Source: Pegoplata infirma (lineage: Eukaryota > Arthropoda > Insecta > Diptera > Anthomyiidae). From it: a DNA stretch of 64,000 bases. The stretch is taken from NCBI GenBank assembly GCA_963921195.1, contig OY992539.1, positions 212,292,035 to 212,356,034 on the forward strand, written 5' to 3'. Both the position numbers and the translations under genes were made by a program. The notes under the pieces were generated by a model. The model worked only from the letters and a program-made list of their open reading frames with translations. It searched no databases and was not told the origin of the DNA. This document shows positions 35,001-46,613 of the stretch, in pieces. The first letter of the stretch is position 1, and every line of letters begins with the position of its first letter.

Positions 35001-36077
35001 TAGTAAAACATTGAAGATTAAACTAATTTTCAATGTTGTATTTAAGATTATGGAATATTTTATGTGGATGATTTCTCACGCTGGTAATAAAAAAAAATTA
35101 TTTTGTTAATTTTTGTTTAAACTCTTTTTTTTCTGTTTAATAAAGAATTTTGTTGTATTTGGTTAAATAAAATTCTGCGATAGTTTTTGTATAAAAAAAT
35201 CACAGATTTTAGAAATTTTTCTGTTTTTCCGATTTTCTGATTTTTTTTTTTTAAAGAAAAATTAAATCGAATTTAAATTCTGATTAATTTTTATTAAAAA
35301 AAATTGTTTTATTCGACCTTTAAAATATTATATTTTGAGTTGGTTTATTCCAGCTCGAGGTCATTTTTTTTACCAATTAAATTATGATTGAATAATTTTA
35401 AAGAAAATTATTTTCTTTTTTAAATTTCTATATTTTGCAAAATAGTCTTAACAAGAGGTTGACGAGACCGAAACACGTACATTTGAGTGCTTAATTTTGC
35501 AGTATTAAAGACATTTTTCTTTAAAAAAAAAATTCTTAGATTCTCAAAAATTTTTTTTTACTAAAAAACCAAAAAATCCAATTCTGAGACATTTTTTTTG
35601 TATAAAAAAAATTTCAAATTAATTTAAATTTATTGCTTTCTTATTTTCTATTGAAAATTGATTACACTTTGTTTTGTTTCGAAATCGATACTATTACATC
35701 AAGATCATTCTTCCTCATCACCATCATCATTATCAAGAGCAATGGTATTGTATAAATTGCTGTACTTTAAGACTTGCAAAATATCATACATCACTCTAGT
35801 TTTAACTTCACCTAAAAAAAAACAACAAAATCTAGTAGGTAAGGTGCATCTACTTAAGTAAATCTTTACAACAAAGGTCTATGCAACTTACACCAATAGC
35901 AGCAGCAGCAACATCATCAGCACAATAAGTGTAATATTTGTCCATCATGGCCAAATGATGAAAAGATGTATGAGTCGGGCCGATTGCAACAAAAAGCCAA
36001 AATAAAACTTTACTTATAGTTATAAACTAAACTATGGAAATGAATACTCAACTCTAAGTAAATTGCTTTAAATTAGC

Positions 36078-36111
<34 letters not shown>

Positions 36112-36735
36112 GGAAAAGATTTTTGCCGCCACCAAAAAATTTAAAACAAGGCTTAGCATTGCCAAGAATGCATAAGAAGAAATAAAACGAAACCAATAAC
36201 AAACATATGAAAATTTCAAATATGTGCAATATAAGTTCGTAAAAACCGCAAAGTATTACAAGCAAGATACATGAACAGTGAGTTTAAAAAGGTAACGAAC
36301 GTTTGGGTGTTTTAACAACTAAACTAAAACGTATAGTTTGTAAACTTTCCGAACTGGTCTTCTTACTGTCAGCTTACAGAATTTCAAATCGAATGTCCTC
36401 TACTTCCTCCTTCTTTCCTTACTGCACCTTTTCTAATCAACACAATGTAGTGTAGAGAGGAGCACATTCGCCAGTGGGGTAAAATCGGCAGCCCCACTTA
36501 TCTCTTAAACTAAGGGAGATATCAAATTGTGACAAATGAGTCAAATGTGTATTTATCAATAATCTTTCACACTATGAACTTTGACCTTTCTTTCTACTTT
36601 GCACGTGAAAGCGGACAGATATGGTTTTGTATTTTTTAGGTTGCTGGACAAATATTACCTAGTCAATACATTTAGTAATAACTTTTTAATTTAGTGAGTT
36701 ACAAATATATTGCTGATTGTGGTAAACCATTACTA
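35001..36735. other. AT-rich non-coding DNA, ATC microsatellite, poly-T run
   Basis: 35341-35375 is a copy of the GGTTTATTCCAGCTCGAGG dispersed repeat. Near 35458 GAGGTTGACGAGACCGAAAC resembles a retroelement tail. CATCACCATCATCATTATC lies at about 35717. A T-run of 31 lies at 36080-36110. 36290-36700 is less repetitive and could be unique host DNA. No ORF with recognisable domains. Confidence 0.45.
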
Positions 36736-36977
36736 CACTGAAAGAATTATTGTTCATAATATTTATAAACAAATTTCATAAAACCAAATTCATAGAATCT
36801 ATGAAACAAGTCATTGGCTGAATGAATATTCATTAGTATTGTGAAATATTTCATAGAATTTTATTTATAGATTTTGATAGATTCATAGAAAAAATTTATA
36901 GAACTAATGAATAAATATATTAAAAAAATATAAAAAATTAAAAAAAAAAAAACATAAAAAACGTAAAAAGAAAAAAA

Positions 36978-37604
36978 ACAAGTAAAAAAGTTAAATTCGG
37001 CCTTGCCGAATGTAGTAATACCCTCCACAATTTCAAAAAGATTATTGCAAACAATTTTATTTAAAAGGAAATTACTTTTGAAAAAAAAAAAAAAATTGAA
37101 AAAAAAATTCCGCGAAAAAAAATTTTTTAAAAAAAAAACCGCGATTTTTTTCTTTTTTTGTCAAAAAATATGTTCGTACTTGTTTAAATACCATTTGTTG
37201 TTCAATTATGATCACATATGTCAACCAGAAGCCGAATTAAAGCATTTTGTATTTTTAGGTTATGTTGAATGTACTGAAATGTTTGAGGTGTGCTTACATT
37301 TGCGTTCATAACTTTTGAACCGCTGAACCGATATCGCTCAAATGCAATTCCAAACTTCTCGGGAGAACTTCCAATATATATGTTAAGTTTCAGTCATCTC
37401 TGTGCAATATTTTGTCCGCGAGAGCATTTTCAACAGACAGACAGACGGACAGACGGACAGACGGACATCGCTAGAATGTCTTAAAATCGATCGCGCATTA
37501 TAAATATATATACTTTATGGGGTCCCAGACCGATATTTCGATGAGTTACAAACAGAATGACAAACTTATATATACCCTCTATCACTAAGTGGAGGGTATA
37601 AAAA
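36978..37604 (-). mobile_element. mini-me/DINE-1-like element, copy E
   Basis: It starts CAAGTAAAAAAGTTAAATTC with the hairpin TTCGGCCTTGCCGAA and TACCCTCCAC. It continues through TCATAACTTTTGAACCGCTG, a (GACR)n tract at 37431-37466, ACATCGCTAGAATGTCTTAA, TATATATA, CTTTATGGGGTCCCAGACCG and ends TGGAGGGTATAAAA. It is the most compact complete copy, 627 bp. Overlapping small frames are not genes. Confidence 0.8.
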
Positions 37605-37612
37605 TGCTGCCC

Positions 37613-37680
37613 TGGCAGGATTCGAAACCCAAGACCTACCGGCTGGGAAATTTATAATCGACGCCTTAGCCATCAGTGCC
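37613..37680 (-). pseudogene. tRNA-Ser/Leu-like relic
   Basis: On the minus strand, GATGGCTAAGGCGTC matches a class II tRNA D arm/A box and GGGTTTCGAATCC is a B box with one inserted T. A long variable-arm-like segment lies between. The T stem does not pair, so it is a tRNA pseudogene or SINE head. It sits directly beside mini-me/DINE-like copy E. Confidence 0.45.
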
Positions 37681-37892
37681 ACCAAAAGAGGAAAACCTAG
37701 CCGACTAACACTTAGTTTTATAATGTTCGTTATTTTTTTTTTTTGCAAATACACAAACATTTTGTTTTCTAGAAACACGCACACAGATTTTGGCAGAGCA
37801 TTGTGGCAGAGCATAGATACAAACACAATATGTTAAAGCAGAATATTAAACAAAATGGATTTTAAGTGTTATAATTCGTTTGTATACTTTAG

Positions 37893-37955
37893 CTCGGTGG
37901 CTAGAGACCAAGCTTCACGAACAACTGTTTGTGTGTTCGAATCTCGGTGGGGATA
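37893..37955 (+). pseudogene. tRNA-like relic
   Basis: AGCTCGGTGGCTAGAGACC resembles an A box/D arm and GTGTTCGAATCTCGG a B box/T loop, about 40 bp apart. Stem pairing is weak and no acceptor is evident. Probably a SINE or tRNA-derived fragment. Confidence 0.4.
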
Positions 37956-37985
37956 AGTTAAAAATAAATAAATTTTTAAAAACAG

Positions 37986-38637
37986 CCTTGCAAACAATAG
38001 GGCGATATATCGCCGAAAAGATATTGCGGCGATACAAAAATTTATCATTTCAATAAAAAATCAAAGTAGTATTTTTATTATATCGCCGTTTTCTCATACG
38101 AACGATATTTTGGCGATAAACAAATAAAAAATATTGAAAATTTTTATTTCTTTGTCAATTTAAAATAAACTAATTTATCAAGCACAACCAGAAATCTTTG
38201 AAAGAATATAAATTTGGCCGAAAAATAAAAATTTGCGTTCAAAGATAAAATAAAAAGTTCAGCGAATGTTGCAGATATATTTTTCAGGTGAATGCAAATG
38301 TTTTTAGTCCTGTTAACATGACTAAAATATGAATGAAAAAAATAATGTTTATTTTTAGCTTCAGGGAATCGATATAGCTGTATCGCCGGTTTATCATTTT
38401 GGTGATATTCCGGCGATACATACAAATCTATTATTTTTCGTTTATACGATTATCTGGCGATATTGCCCTTTTATCGCCAAGACGAATCGTTTTCGTATCG
38501 CCGAGATGTATTGCCGTCGGGTAACAGTTTCTCCCGAAAGGTGTATCGCCGGCGATACGAATGCGATAATTGCCGCAATAACATTTATCGTATCGGCAAT
38601 ACAGCCGGCGAATCGATGTCGTATCGTTTTGTTTGCA
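37986..38637. mobile_element. GCAAACAA-ended element with TATCGCCGGCGATA repeats
   Basis: The ends are CTTGCAAACAATAGGGCGAT and, inverted from the right, CCCTGCAAACAAAACGATAC. The interior repeats TATCGCC and GGCGATA throughout (for example 38001, 38082, 38385, 38470, 38546), often as the palindrome TATCGCCGGCGATA, and is locally GC-richer. Overlapping short frames on both strands are products of this. It could be a hAT-like MITE, but the duplication is not clear. Confidence 0.6.
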
Positions 38638-38736
38638 GGGAGTAAATAAATAAAAATAAAATAATAAAGCAAATAAAAATGAAATAATAAAATAAATAAA
38701 AATGAAATTGAACAATAATTTTTTTTTCATAGCCTA

Positions 38737-39596
38737 CACTCAACAAAAAAAAAAACTGTAATGTTAGCAAAAAAAGCTTGTAAACCTACAAGAAAATTTG
38801 GTGATTTTGAACCCACAATTTTTTTGGTAAAGTTGCCAAAAATTAGTTAACTGAAATTGTTTTTATTTCAACTTAGTTCATACACATTTGAGGACCCCAT
38901 TGGGTTCGGACCCGATAGATCCAGACCCCGATGGGCCTAGACCTAGTTTGGTTCCTTAAAATTCGTCATAGTTTTTGATGCAAAATTTGTGTCTGTTTCG
39001 CTCTACCCTGCTTAGTTTTTGAAATACGTGATTTTAGGGGACCTCCGAGGTTTTGAGAATTACAACTCTATAACTTGAAAACTATTACTCGGAGAGCTTT
39101 TGATTATTTCTTGTTCTACGTGTTGAGAGCTACAAAAATGCTTTTGGACTTTTTGTTGTGTCGGCAATATTTACCGAGATATGAGGATTTTAAAATTTTC
39201 GGGAATGCTAACTTTTTTGGATCCAAAGTTAGGACCCATTAGGGTCCACACATGTGAAGAGGACCGGCGATACTATGGAGAGCCCGAGAACCAAAAATAG
39301 CCTCAATTTTGCTATATCTGGCTTAGTTAGCGAGATAGCGCCATTTTAAATTTTCTGAAAATAAAAAAAAAAAAATTACCATCATTTGTGCTAATATTAG
39401 CAAAAAAGCTTGTAAAAATTTGGTCAACTCAATTTTGAATTTAGCAAAAAAAATTAGTTCAAATTTTGTTTAAGATTGCTAATGCGCTAAATGAAGTTTA
39501 CAAGATATTTTTGCTAACATGCTAATCTCAACTAAAGATTTTCTAAAAGTTAGCTAACCAGCATTAGCAATGCATTATTTTGAGTGTATGAACTTT
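38737..39596. mobile_element. CACTCAA-ended element (860 bp, TA duplication)
   Basis: It begins CACTCAACAAAAAAAAAAAC and ends GCATTATTTTGAGTG with TA on both sides. Terminal parts repeat GTTAGCAAAAAAGCTTGTAA (38763, 39402), with inverted GCTAACC/TTTTTGCTAA words at the right. The centre (38880-39350) is less AT-rich, with GGACCC-type words but no recognisable protein. Confidence 0.65.
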
Positions 39597-39736
39597 TTCA
39601 TAGGTATCTGGTTTCTATGAATTTGTTTCATAGATTCTATGAAGGGTATCATTGGCTGACTCCTAATGATTTTTTTTTTATAGAATCAATGTACGTTTTC
39701 ATAGCCGTAATGAACAAAATTCTTTAAGTTTATTCG

Positions 39737-40590
39737 CAGGGCCGCATTAAGTTATGGCGGGGCCCTGAGCACACACGAATTTGGGGCCCAGCTGGAAAGT
39801 AAAAAGTCGCATAACAAAAAATACCACATTTTTTTTGGTACAAATTAAACTTGTGTCACTTATTATCTGTTTTAAGACAAAGACACTAAAAAAAAAATTT
39901 TGTAGGGATTTGCAACTCGAGGTCATTTTCCTTTACTTATTAAAACCATGATATTTGTGTAGAACAATTTGATTTTAATGATACCTTTTCTATCTCAGAA
40001 TCTGAGACTTTTTCTATACGAAAAATGTCTCAGAAACTAAGACTTTTTTTAGGCGAAAAATATCTCAGAATCTGAGACTTTTTTTATACGAAAAATGTCT
40101 CAGAATCTGAGACTTTTTCTATACGAAAAATGTCTCAGAATCTGAGACTTTTTTTTACGTGAAAAATATCTCAGAATGTGAGACATTTTTTATACGAAAA
40201 CTGTCTCAGAATCTGATAAGTGTCTCAAAATTTGAGAATTTTTATTTTGTCAAAATTTCTATAACCTTTAGGTTTTTAAAATCTCAGAATCTAAAACCTT
40301 TTCTGTACGAAAAATTTTTCACAATCTGAAACTTTTTATGTAGGAAAAATTTCTATGAATTTGAGACTTTTGATATATGACAAATTTCTCCTATAGGAAA
40401 AGTCTTAGATGTATACGAAAAATCTGTTAGATTCTGAGAATTTTTCTGAAGGAAAATGTGAAATTGTCTTTAAAAACAAAGTAAAAAATAATTTTTCTAA
40501 CTTTCGTCTAAGCGAATCTATTGTCATTTCGGTTCCATCTTTGATTGGGCCCTGGGCATGAGCCTAGTTTGCCCTAATGGTTAAAACCGT
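39737..40590. mobile_element. Possible hAT-like element with CAGGGCCGCATTAAG end
   Basis: The left end CAGGGCCGCATTAAGTTATG plus GGGGCCCTGAGCA resembles the CAGGGCCG...AAG ends of many hAT elements. The right side has inverted TTAGGGCAAACTAGG and GCCCAGGGCCCAATC at about 40545-40585, partly matching. No 8-bp duplication could be placed. The interior is mainly the CTCAGA minisatellite. Confidence 0.45.
39975..40460. repeat. CTCAGAATCTGAG minisatellite (~40-bp units)
   Basis: About ten units of a palindromic CTCAGAATCTGAG core followed by ACTTTTTCTATACGAAAAATG; the spacer also tends to be self-complementary (TTTTT..TATA..AAAAA). It is related to the 37-bp units at 44170-45130. Confidence 0.85.
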
Positions 40591-40619
40591 AAGGAATAAT
40601 TAAGTGTAAAAATTTTTAT

Positions 40620-41180
40620 TTTTTTGTGAGAGCACGATCTTGGATCACTTTCGCCATATTGAGGGTGGGCAGTTTTGGCGGCGAATGTATCCAATGGGGC
40701 ACATTAGCCGACGATAGATGTACCCCGTGGGGTACGTACGCCACGTGAAATGGTGGTATTTTCGACGGCGAAAGTGCCCCATGTTGTTGATTCGCCGATG
40801 ACGGATATACCCCATGGGATTGATACGCCACTTAGAATGGGGTAGTTTGTTGTGAAATGTGCCCCACGGTTAGTATGTTTTTTGGTTTGTTTCAATAAAA
40901 TTGTGTTTTTTAAATCAAATTTTGTTTTTAATAACAATTCTTCCAAAAACTTTATTGTTAACAAATTTCTAAAAATTTTATTTCTTGGCGATTGTGCCCT
41001 ACCAGCTTGGCGCACGTGCCCCATGGATGGGGCAATTTCCATTTTAAACATAAATATTTAGCATCTAAAATCACCAGGAATTTAGGGAAAACATCTGGTT
41101 TAGGTTTTACAGCACTTAAAAAAAGTGGCGAATGTGCCCCTCTATACCCAACTGCATTTGAGGGCAGTCCCATAGTGTTG
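40620..41180. repeat. GC-richer tandem/palindromic patch (GTGCCCCATGGGGCA words)
   Basis: Two to three degenerate ~84-bp units, for example ATACCCCATGGGATTGATAC with GCCACTTAGAATGGGGTA, and CCCGTGGGGTACGTACGCCA upstream. Similar words (GCGCACGTGCCCCATGG, GGCGAATGTGCCCC) return at 41010-41130. CpG-bearing and far less AT-rich than its surroundings. Five short frames on both strands overlap here, none with a recognised domain. Class unknown. Confidence 0.6.
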
Positions 41181-41221
41181 GTTTGTCTCTAAAACTAGAG
41201 TGAATGTTAATTAATAGTCAG

Positions 41222-41282
41222 CCTGTGTTGTTATTGGTATGAATATGGCAAAGGATCCTTGGTTCGATTCCTGGCTGGGGTA
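41222..41282 (+). pseudogene. tRNA-like relic
   Basis: CCTTGGTTCGATTCCTGG is a good B box/T arm (four of five stem pairs). Upstream TTATTGGTATGAATATGGC is only weakly A-box-like. Probably a tRNA-derived SINE fragment. Confidence 0.4.
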
Positions 41283-41395
41283 GATGTTACTAAAAATTCA
41301 CATATATGAAAAATAATTACCCACTAACAAAACAAACCGACATTTAAAATGCTAGGTTATGTTGTAAATGACTGCTGACGCTTTACGTCCGCATA

Positions 41396-41840
41396 CACAT
41401 AGAAAAAATTGGAACGAATTTCAATCAACAAAAACACGGATTAAAAAAATTGTTATACCAATCATTAAATTGTAGGTGATTGATTGATTGAAAATTTTTT
41501 CAATCAAACATTTTTTCGACTTTGAAAAATATTGATTGATTCAAAATATTGATTGATTTAACAAATGAATTGTATGCTTATGACAAAATTATCAAAAAAT
41601 TCACCTTTTTGCTTTCCATTATGTTGCCAACAATAAACAAAAGTAAAACCCGATTATTTTGTAAATTTTGAATAACTTTATTCAAACGAATTAAAGCGAA
41701 AAAATCTGGTATGTTGGAAATTTGTAATTCGACAGTTAAAGAAAATATCAAAATTTTTAATCAAAACATTGATTGACTCATTTAAATTTTGTTGATCAAT
41801 AGATTTAATTGATAATTTTTAGCCAATAATTTTTTGTGTG
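41396..41840. mobile_element. CACAKAGAAAAAA-ended MITE, copy 2 (TA duplication)
   Basis: It begins CACATAGAAAAAATTGG and ends AATTTTTTGTGTG with TA on each side. Near-collinear with 4791-5285, including GTTGATCAATAGATTTAATT and TGGTATGTTGGAAATTTG. No coding capacity. Confidence 0.8.
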
Positions 41841-43200
41841 TATAGACTCTGAGAAACATTGTGATACCTCGGTGTAGTAAAGGGGTTTCCCTTCTCGGCC
41901 CTGCTCATTACAAAACTCCAAAATTATTTAATTTTGACATCCAACAAATCAGAAAGATCGTACAGCTCCCTAGTGAAGTGTCTGACCAGAAAGTGACTGT
42001 GATTTGAAAAGATCAATTGTAATTCGAAGATTTAAACTAAACTGTAAATCGAAAAATATTAAGTGGATTTCAATTGAATTTTGTACCTAGTGGGTTCCCA
42101 ATAGGGGGACATTATAAAGTCGTTCTAAAGTCATTCTTTATGAATTTTAGTCCCTTAGAAAAATTACGAAAACAATTTAAGCGGTCTTCACAAATATCTG
42201 CTAAAGTGGAATTATAGAATTCATTCATAGATTCCAAATAAACAGCTAAGAATCATCTCCACTGTATTTGGTAAGAAATTTGTATGAATACTTTTTTGAG
42301 TTACTGTACGTGTGCACACTAGGGTTCCACTTATAAGTGGAGTGGACAAGCAAATCTTATAATTTGCTTGTTTCTATAAAAAAATAAATTATACATAGAA
42401 TTTGGTAAAAAAATCTATTAAGAATTCAAACTGAAATCCTGAAAATATTTTATTACTTAAATACCCTCCTAATGTACATATTTGTATGTAAAGCAATTGA
42501 AAACGTAGCATTGCAAAAAAAAAAAGTCGGCTATTTTTATTTGGTTTCTTCTTTTTGTTTTTAGTACATATTTTTGTATTTATTTGGTATTGTGTGGCAT
42601 TAAAATGTGCATCTTTATTTGCGCAATTCTTTTGAAAACAACTAAAAAAAAAATCAAACTACAAGGTTTTAGTTTCCTTACAAAGCCAATATAACACAAA
42701 AACTCTCTTGACCACCACACACACTCAAACCACACCAAAAACATTAATCCATCAATCCATCCATCCAAAAAATGCTGCACATATAAAACCCAGCATTGCA
42801 ATGGCATGGTGCATGTTTAAAATACTTGCTATTTTTTGCGCTTTTCTGTTTTTCTGTTTTTTCTCAAAAAACACATATGAATACCATCATCATATCATCG
42901 TCATCATCGTAGTCTTAGGTCAGTTTTATTTGGTCCACTATTGCTGTGATCTTTTTTACTTGTTGTCTTGAAGCATATAATTTTTATTATTTTCTTTTGG
43001 TTTTTGGCGGCTTTTTTAAGTTTATGGATTAAATGATTTTGTTGGTTTTTTTCTTCTTCTTTATATATGGAATGTTATATCGTCATTGTTTTTTGGTTTT
43101 AGGATGTTTTAAAGATCATAAAATGTGATGAAAATTATAAATATTATTGAAATTTTTATGGAAGGCAGGTTAAAGAACAAGTGTATTGGAAGTAGTACAT
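41841..43200. other. Mostly unassigned AT-rich DNA
   Basis: 41945-41975 resembles the patch at 4240-4270. 42005-42030 (AAAAGATCAATTGTAATTCG) is a lone unit of the 21-bp minisatellite at 54.3-55.0 kb. 42740-42770 is an ATCC microsatellite and 42880-42915 an ATC one. Frames at 42580-42807 and 42708-42971 look like chance; no domain is seen. Confidence 0.45.
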
Positions 43201-44169
43201 AAAATATAAGCAAAAAATTAAAAAAATGTCTCAGGATTTAAAAAGTACTATTTTAGTACTTTTTTTGAAAAAATACTATTTTGGTACTGTTTTAAAAATA
43301 TAGTAGCTGTGTTTTGCAATCATTTGGATTAGGATTTACCATACAATATGTGTACTTAATAAATATTATTATTATAAAAGATTAGTACACATTTGACTCT
43401 CCCTGTTGTGGAATGTATTTTATACAGAGCTTTTGTAATATTCTTATAGCATACTTTAAGGGCGCACAATAAATATCCCAATCAAATCATGCAGGAAGTA
43501 AAAGCTCTTTTGTTTAAAACTTTCATTATTTGAAATTTTTAGCATTTTTAAAGCACACTTTTGGGGTAATATTAGAAAATGTACTTAATAAGTACATATA
43601 ATTGAAAAACACAACAAGTATTTTGGTACTTTTTAAAAAAAGCTGTATTTTGGTACTTTTTAAAAATTTGTATTTTGGTACTTTTTTAAAAAAGTAGTAT
43701 TTTGGTACTTTTTTAAAAAAGTAGTATTTTGGAGCTTTTTTAAAAAAAGTAGTATTTTGGTACTTTTTTAAAAAAGTAGTATTTTGGTACTTTTTTAAAA
43801 AAGTAGTACTTTAAAAAGAACTTTTTGGTACTTAATAAACAAGTACTGTTGAGTACATTTTATAATATACTTCAATTATGTTAGAACTTTTTATGTATAA
43901 GTACTATTTTGGTGCTTTTAATAAAAAAGTACTATCTTGGACCATTTCACTAAAAAATACTATTTGGTACTTTTTATAAATAACTATTTTTTTGATAATT
44001 TATAAAAAATTACTATTACTTTTTATAAAAAAGTAATATTGACTACATTTTATAAAAAGTACTATATTGGTACTATTTACAAAAAAGTAACATTGAGTAC
44101 TTTTCTTTTAAAAAATGCTATTTTGGTACTTTTTATACAAAGTATTTTGTATTTTTTTTTTTCTAAAAA

Positions 44170-45130
44170 AAATACTCTTTGAAAAATGTCTCGATTCTAA
44201 AACTTTTTTCCTTATAAGAAAAAGTTAGATTCTGAGAGATTTTTCCTTATAAAAAAAACTCTCAGATTTTGAGAAATTTTTTCTTATAGAAAAAAGTCTC
44301 ATATTCTGAGACATTTCTCCTTATAGAAAAAGGTCTCGGTTTCTGAGACAGTTTTTCTTTTAGAAAAAAGTCTCAGATTCAGATACATTTTTAGTCTCAG
44401 ATTATGAGACATTTTTCCTTATAGGCAAAAGTCTCAGACTCTGAGACATTTTTCCTTATAGAAAAAAGTCTCAGATTCTGAGATATTTCTTCTTTAAGAA
44501 AAAAATTCAGATTCTAAGAAATTTTAAGTTATAGAAAGACTCAGATTCTTAGACATTTTTCTTAATAGAAAAAAGTCTCAGATTCTGAGACATTTTTCCT
44601 TATAGAAAAAAGTCTCAGATTCTGAGACATTTTTCCTTATAGAAAAAAGTCTCAGATTCTGAGACATTTTTCCTTATAGAAAAAAGTCTCAGATTCTGAG
44701 ACAGTTTCCTTATAGAAAAGAATCTCAGATTCTGAGATATTTTTATAGAAAAAAATCTCAGATTCTGAGACATTTTTCCTTATGGAAAAAGTCTCATATT
44801 CTGAGACATTTCTCCTTTTCTGAGACATTTTTCCTTATGGAAAAAGTCTTAGATTTTGAGTAATTTTTTTCTTGTAGAAAAAACTCTCAGAATCTGAGGT
44901 ATTTTTCCTTATAGAAAAAATTCTCAGATTCTGAGACATTTTTTCTTATACAAAAAAGTCTCAGATTCTTAGACATTTTTCCTTTAAAAAAAGTCTCAGA
45001 TTCTGAAACATTTTCCTTATAAAAACAAGTCTCAGATTCCTTATTGGAAAAATTCTCAGATTCTGAGACATGTTTCCTTATAGAAAAAAGCCTCAGATTC
45101 TGAGACATTTTTCCTTATAGAAAAAAGTTT
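44170..45130. repeat. 37-bp CTCAGATTCTGAG minisatellite
   Basis: The unit is a CTCAGATTCTGAG core followed by ACATTTTTCCTTATAGAAAA and AAGT. The period is 37 bp in the clean part (44570-44700). Both core and spacer are near-palindromes. About 25 degenerate units sit embedded in the GTAC satellite. Confidence 0.9.
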
Positions 45131-46440
45131 CACGACTTTTATAAAGTAGCAATTTTTTATACAAAATACATTCCTGAACACCACTTTTATATAAAATGTA
45201 CCAAAAAAGTACTTTTTATGAAAAAAAAAATCTTTAAAATTGTACTTTTTGCCAAAAGTACTTAAATAGTACTTTTTGTAAGAAGGACTTAAATACTGTT
45301 TTGTGAAAAAAGTACCAAAATAATACTTTTTATAAAAAGTGCCAAAAAGTACTTTTTTTTATAAAAATTGTGCTTTAAAAAAAAAACAAAATAGTACATC
45401 TTTAATAAAAAGAATCAAAATACACTTTTTTATCAAAAAAAAAAATCCCTTTTTTATAAACAGTACCAAAATAATAGTCTTTATAAAAAGTGCCAAAAAG
45501 TACTTTTTTTATAAAAATAGTCCTTTAAAAAAAACCAAAATAGTACTTCTTTAATAAAAAGTACAAAGTACAATTTTTTGTTAAAAGTACCAAAAAATCA
45601 CTTTTATAAAAAGCACCAAAATAGTATTTTTTTTATAAAAATGCTTAAGTAGTCCTTATTAAAAAAATTATCAGATTCTAAGACATTTTTCCTTATAGAA
45701 AAAAGTCTCAAATTCTGAGACTTTTTCTTTACAATATTGTATGTACTTATTTATAAAATATAAAGTACTTTTGTATAAAAGAACCAAAATATTGCTTTAT
45801 TATAAAAGTACCAAAATTGTACATTTTTATAAAATTACCAAAATAGCACGACATTTATTAAGTAGCAATTTTTTATAAAAAATACATTTCTTGCTTTTTA
45901 TAAAAAAAAAAATCCTTAAAGTTGTACTTCTTATAGAAAGTACTTTAATAGTACTTATTTATAAGAAGTACTTAAATACTGTTTTGTATAAAAAGTACCA
46001 AAATAATACTTTTTAAAGTAAGTGCCAAAAAGTACTTTCTTTTATAAAAAGTATCAAAATAGTTTTTTTTTAAACACCTTAATAATACTTCTTTAATAAA
46101 AAGTACCAAAATAGTACTTTTTTATTAAAGTATCAAAAATATACTTTTTGTATACAAAGTACCAATATAGTATTTTTTTATAAAAAGTGCCAATATAGTA
46201 CTTAAATAGTCTCAATAGTCCTTAAATAGTCCTTTTTTATAAAAGTATCAAAATATTATATTTATAAAAAAATTCTTATATTCTAAAACATTTTTTCCTT
46301 CAGAAAAAAGGATCAGATTGTGAGAAATTTTTCTTTACAAATTAGTACTTATTTATAAAATATGATGATCTTTTGTATAAAAGTACCAAATAGTACTTTT
46401 TATAAAAGTACCAAAATTGCACATTTTTATAAAATTACCA

Positions 46441-46613
46441 AGGTTAGGTTAGGTTAGAGGTGGCGGAGTCAAAGACTCCTCACATAGACCGGATGGTCCA
46501 TAGCGAAACCACAATAATTCCTCAGCGACGCTGATAGAACGCGTTTGTCCTCATCGCGAATTGTACTATTTGCCTTAGGTCGACATTCGAAACGGTTTCC
46601 AAGCTCTCGAAGT
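46441..46613 (-). mobile_element. SINE/LINE-like insertion with (GGTTA)n edge and ~11-bp duplication
   Basis: An abrupt 173-bp island of balanced composition inside the satellite begins AGGTTAGGTTAGGTTAGAGG and ends AAGCTCTCGAAGT. ATAAAATTACCA (46429-46440) precedes it and ATAAATTACCA (46614-46624) follows it: an 11-12 bp duplication with one indel. On the minus strand the repeat edge becomes a 3' CTAACC tail. The duplication length fits target-primed reverse transcription. The family is not recognised. Confidence 0.65.

Larger units (their letters stand above)
36736..39731. mobile_element. CACTGAAAGAATT-ended element hosting a second nest
   Basis: The left arm (CACTGAAAGAATTATTGTTC, then CATAGAATCTATGAAACAAG and TCATTGGCTGA) is inverted at 39597-39731 (TCATAGATTCTATGAAGG, CATTGGCTGACTCC, AATGAACAAAATTCTTTAAG). 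Enclosed are the mini-me/DINE-like copy 36978-37604, two tRNA-like relics, the TATCGCC element 37986-38637 and the CACTCAA element 38737-39596. The target duplication is not clear. Confidence 0.65.

Noticed and set aside
36080..36110. Poly-T run as a retroposon tail on the minus strand
   Set aside because: No flanking target duplication or recognisable SINE/LINE body could be found on either side.
37613..37680. Functional tRNA-Ser gene
   Set aside because: The T stem does not pair, the B box has an extra T, and the acceptor stem is not closed.
40704..41051. 115-codon minus frame in the GTGCCCC block
   Set aside because: Explained by degenerate 84-bp units and local lack of AT-rich stops; several competing frames exist on both strands.
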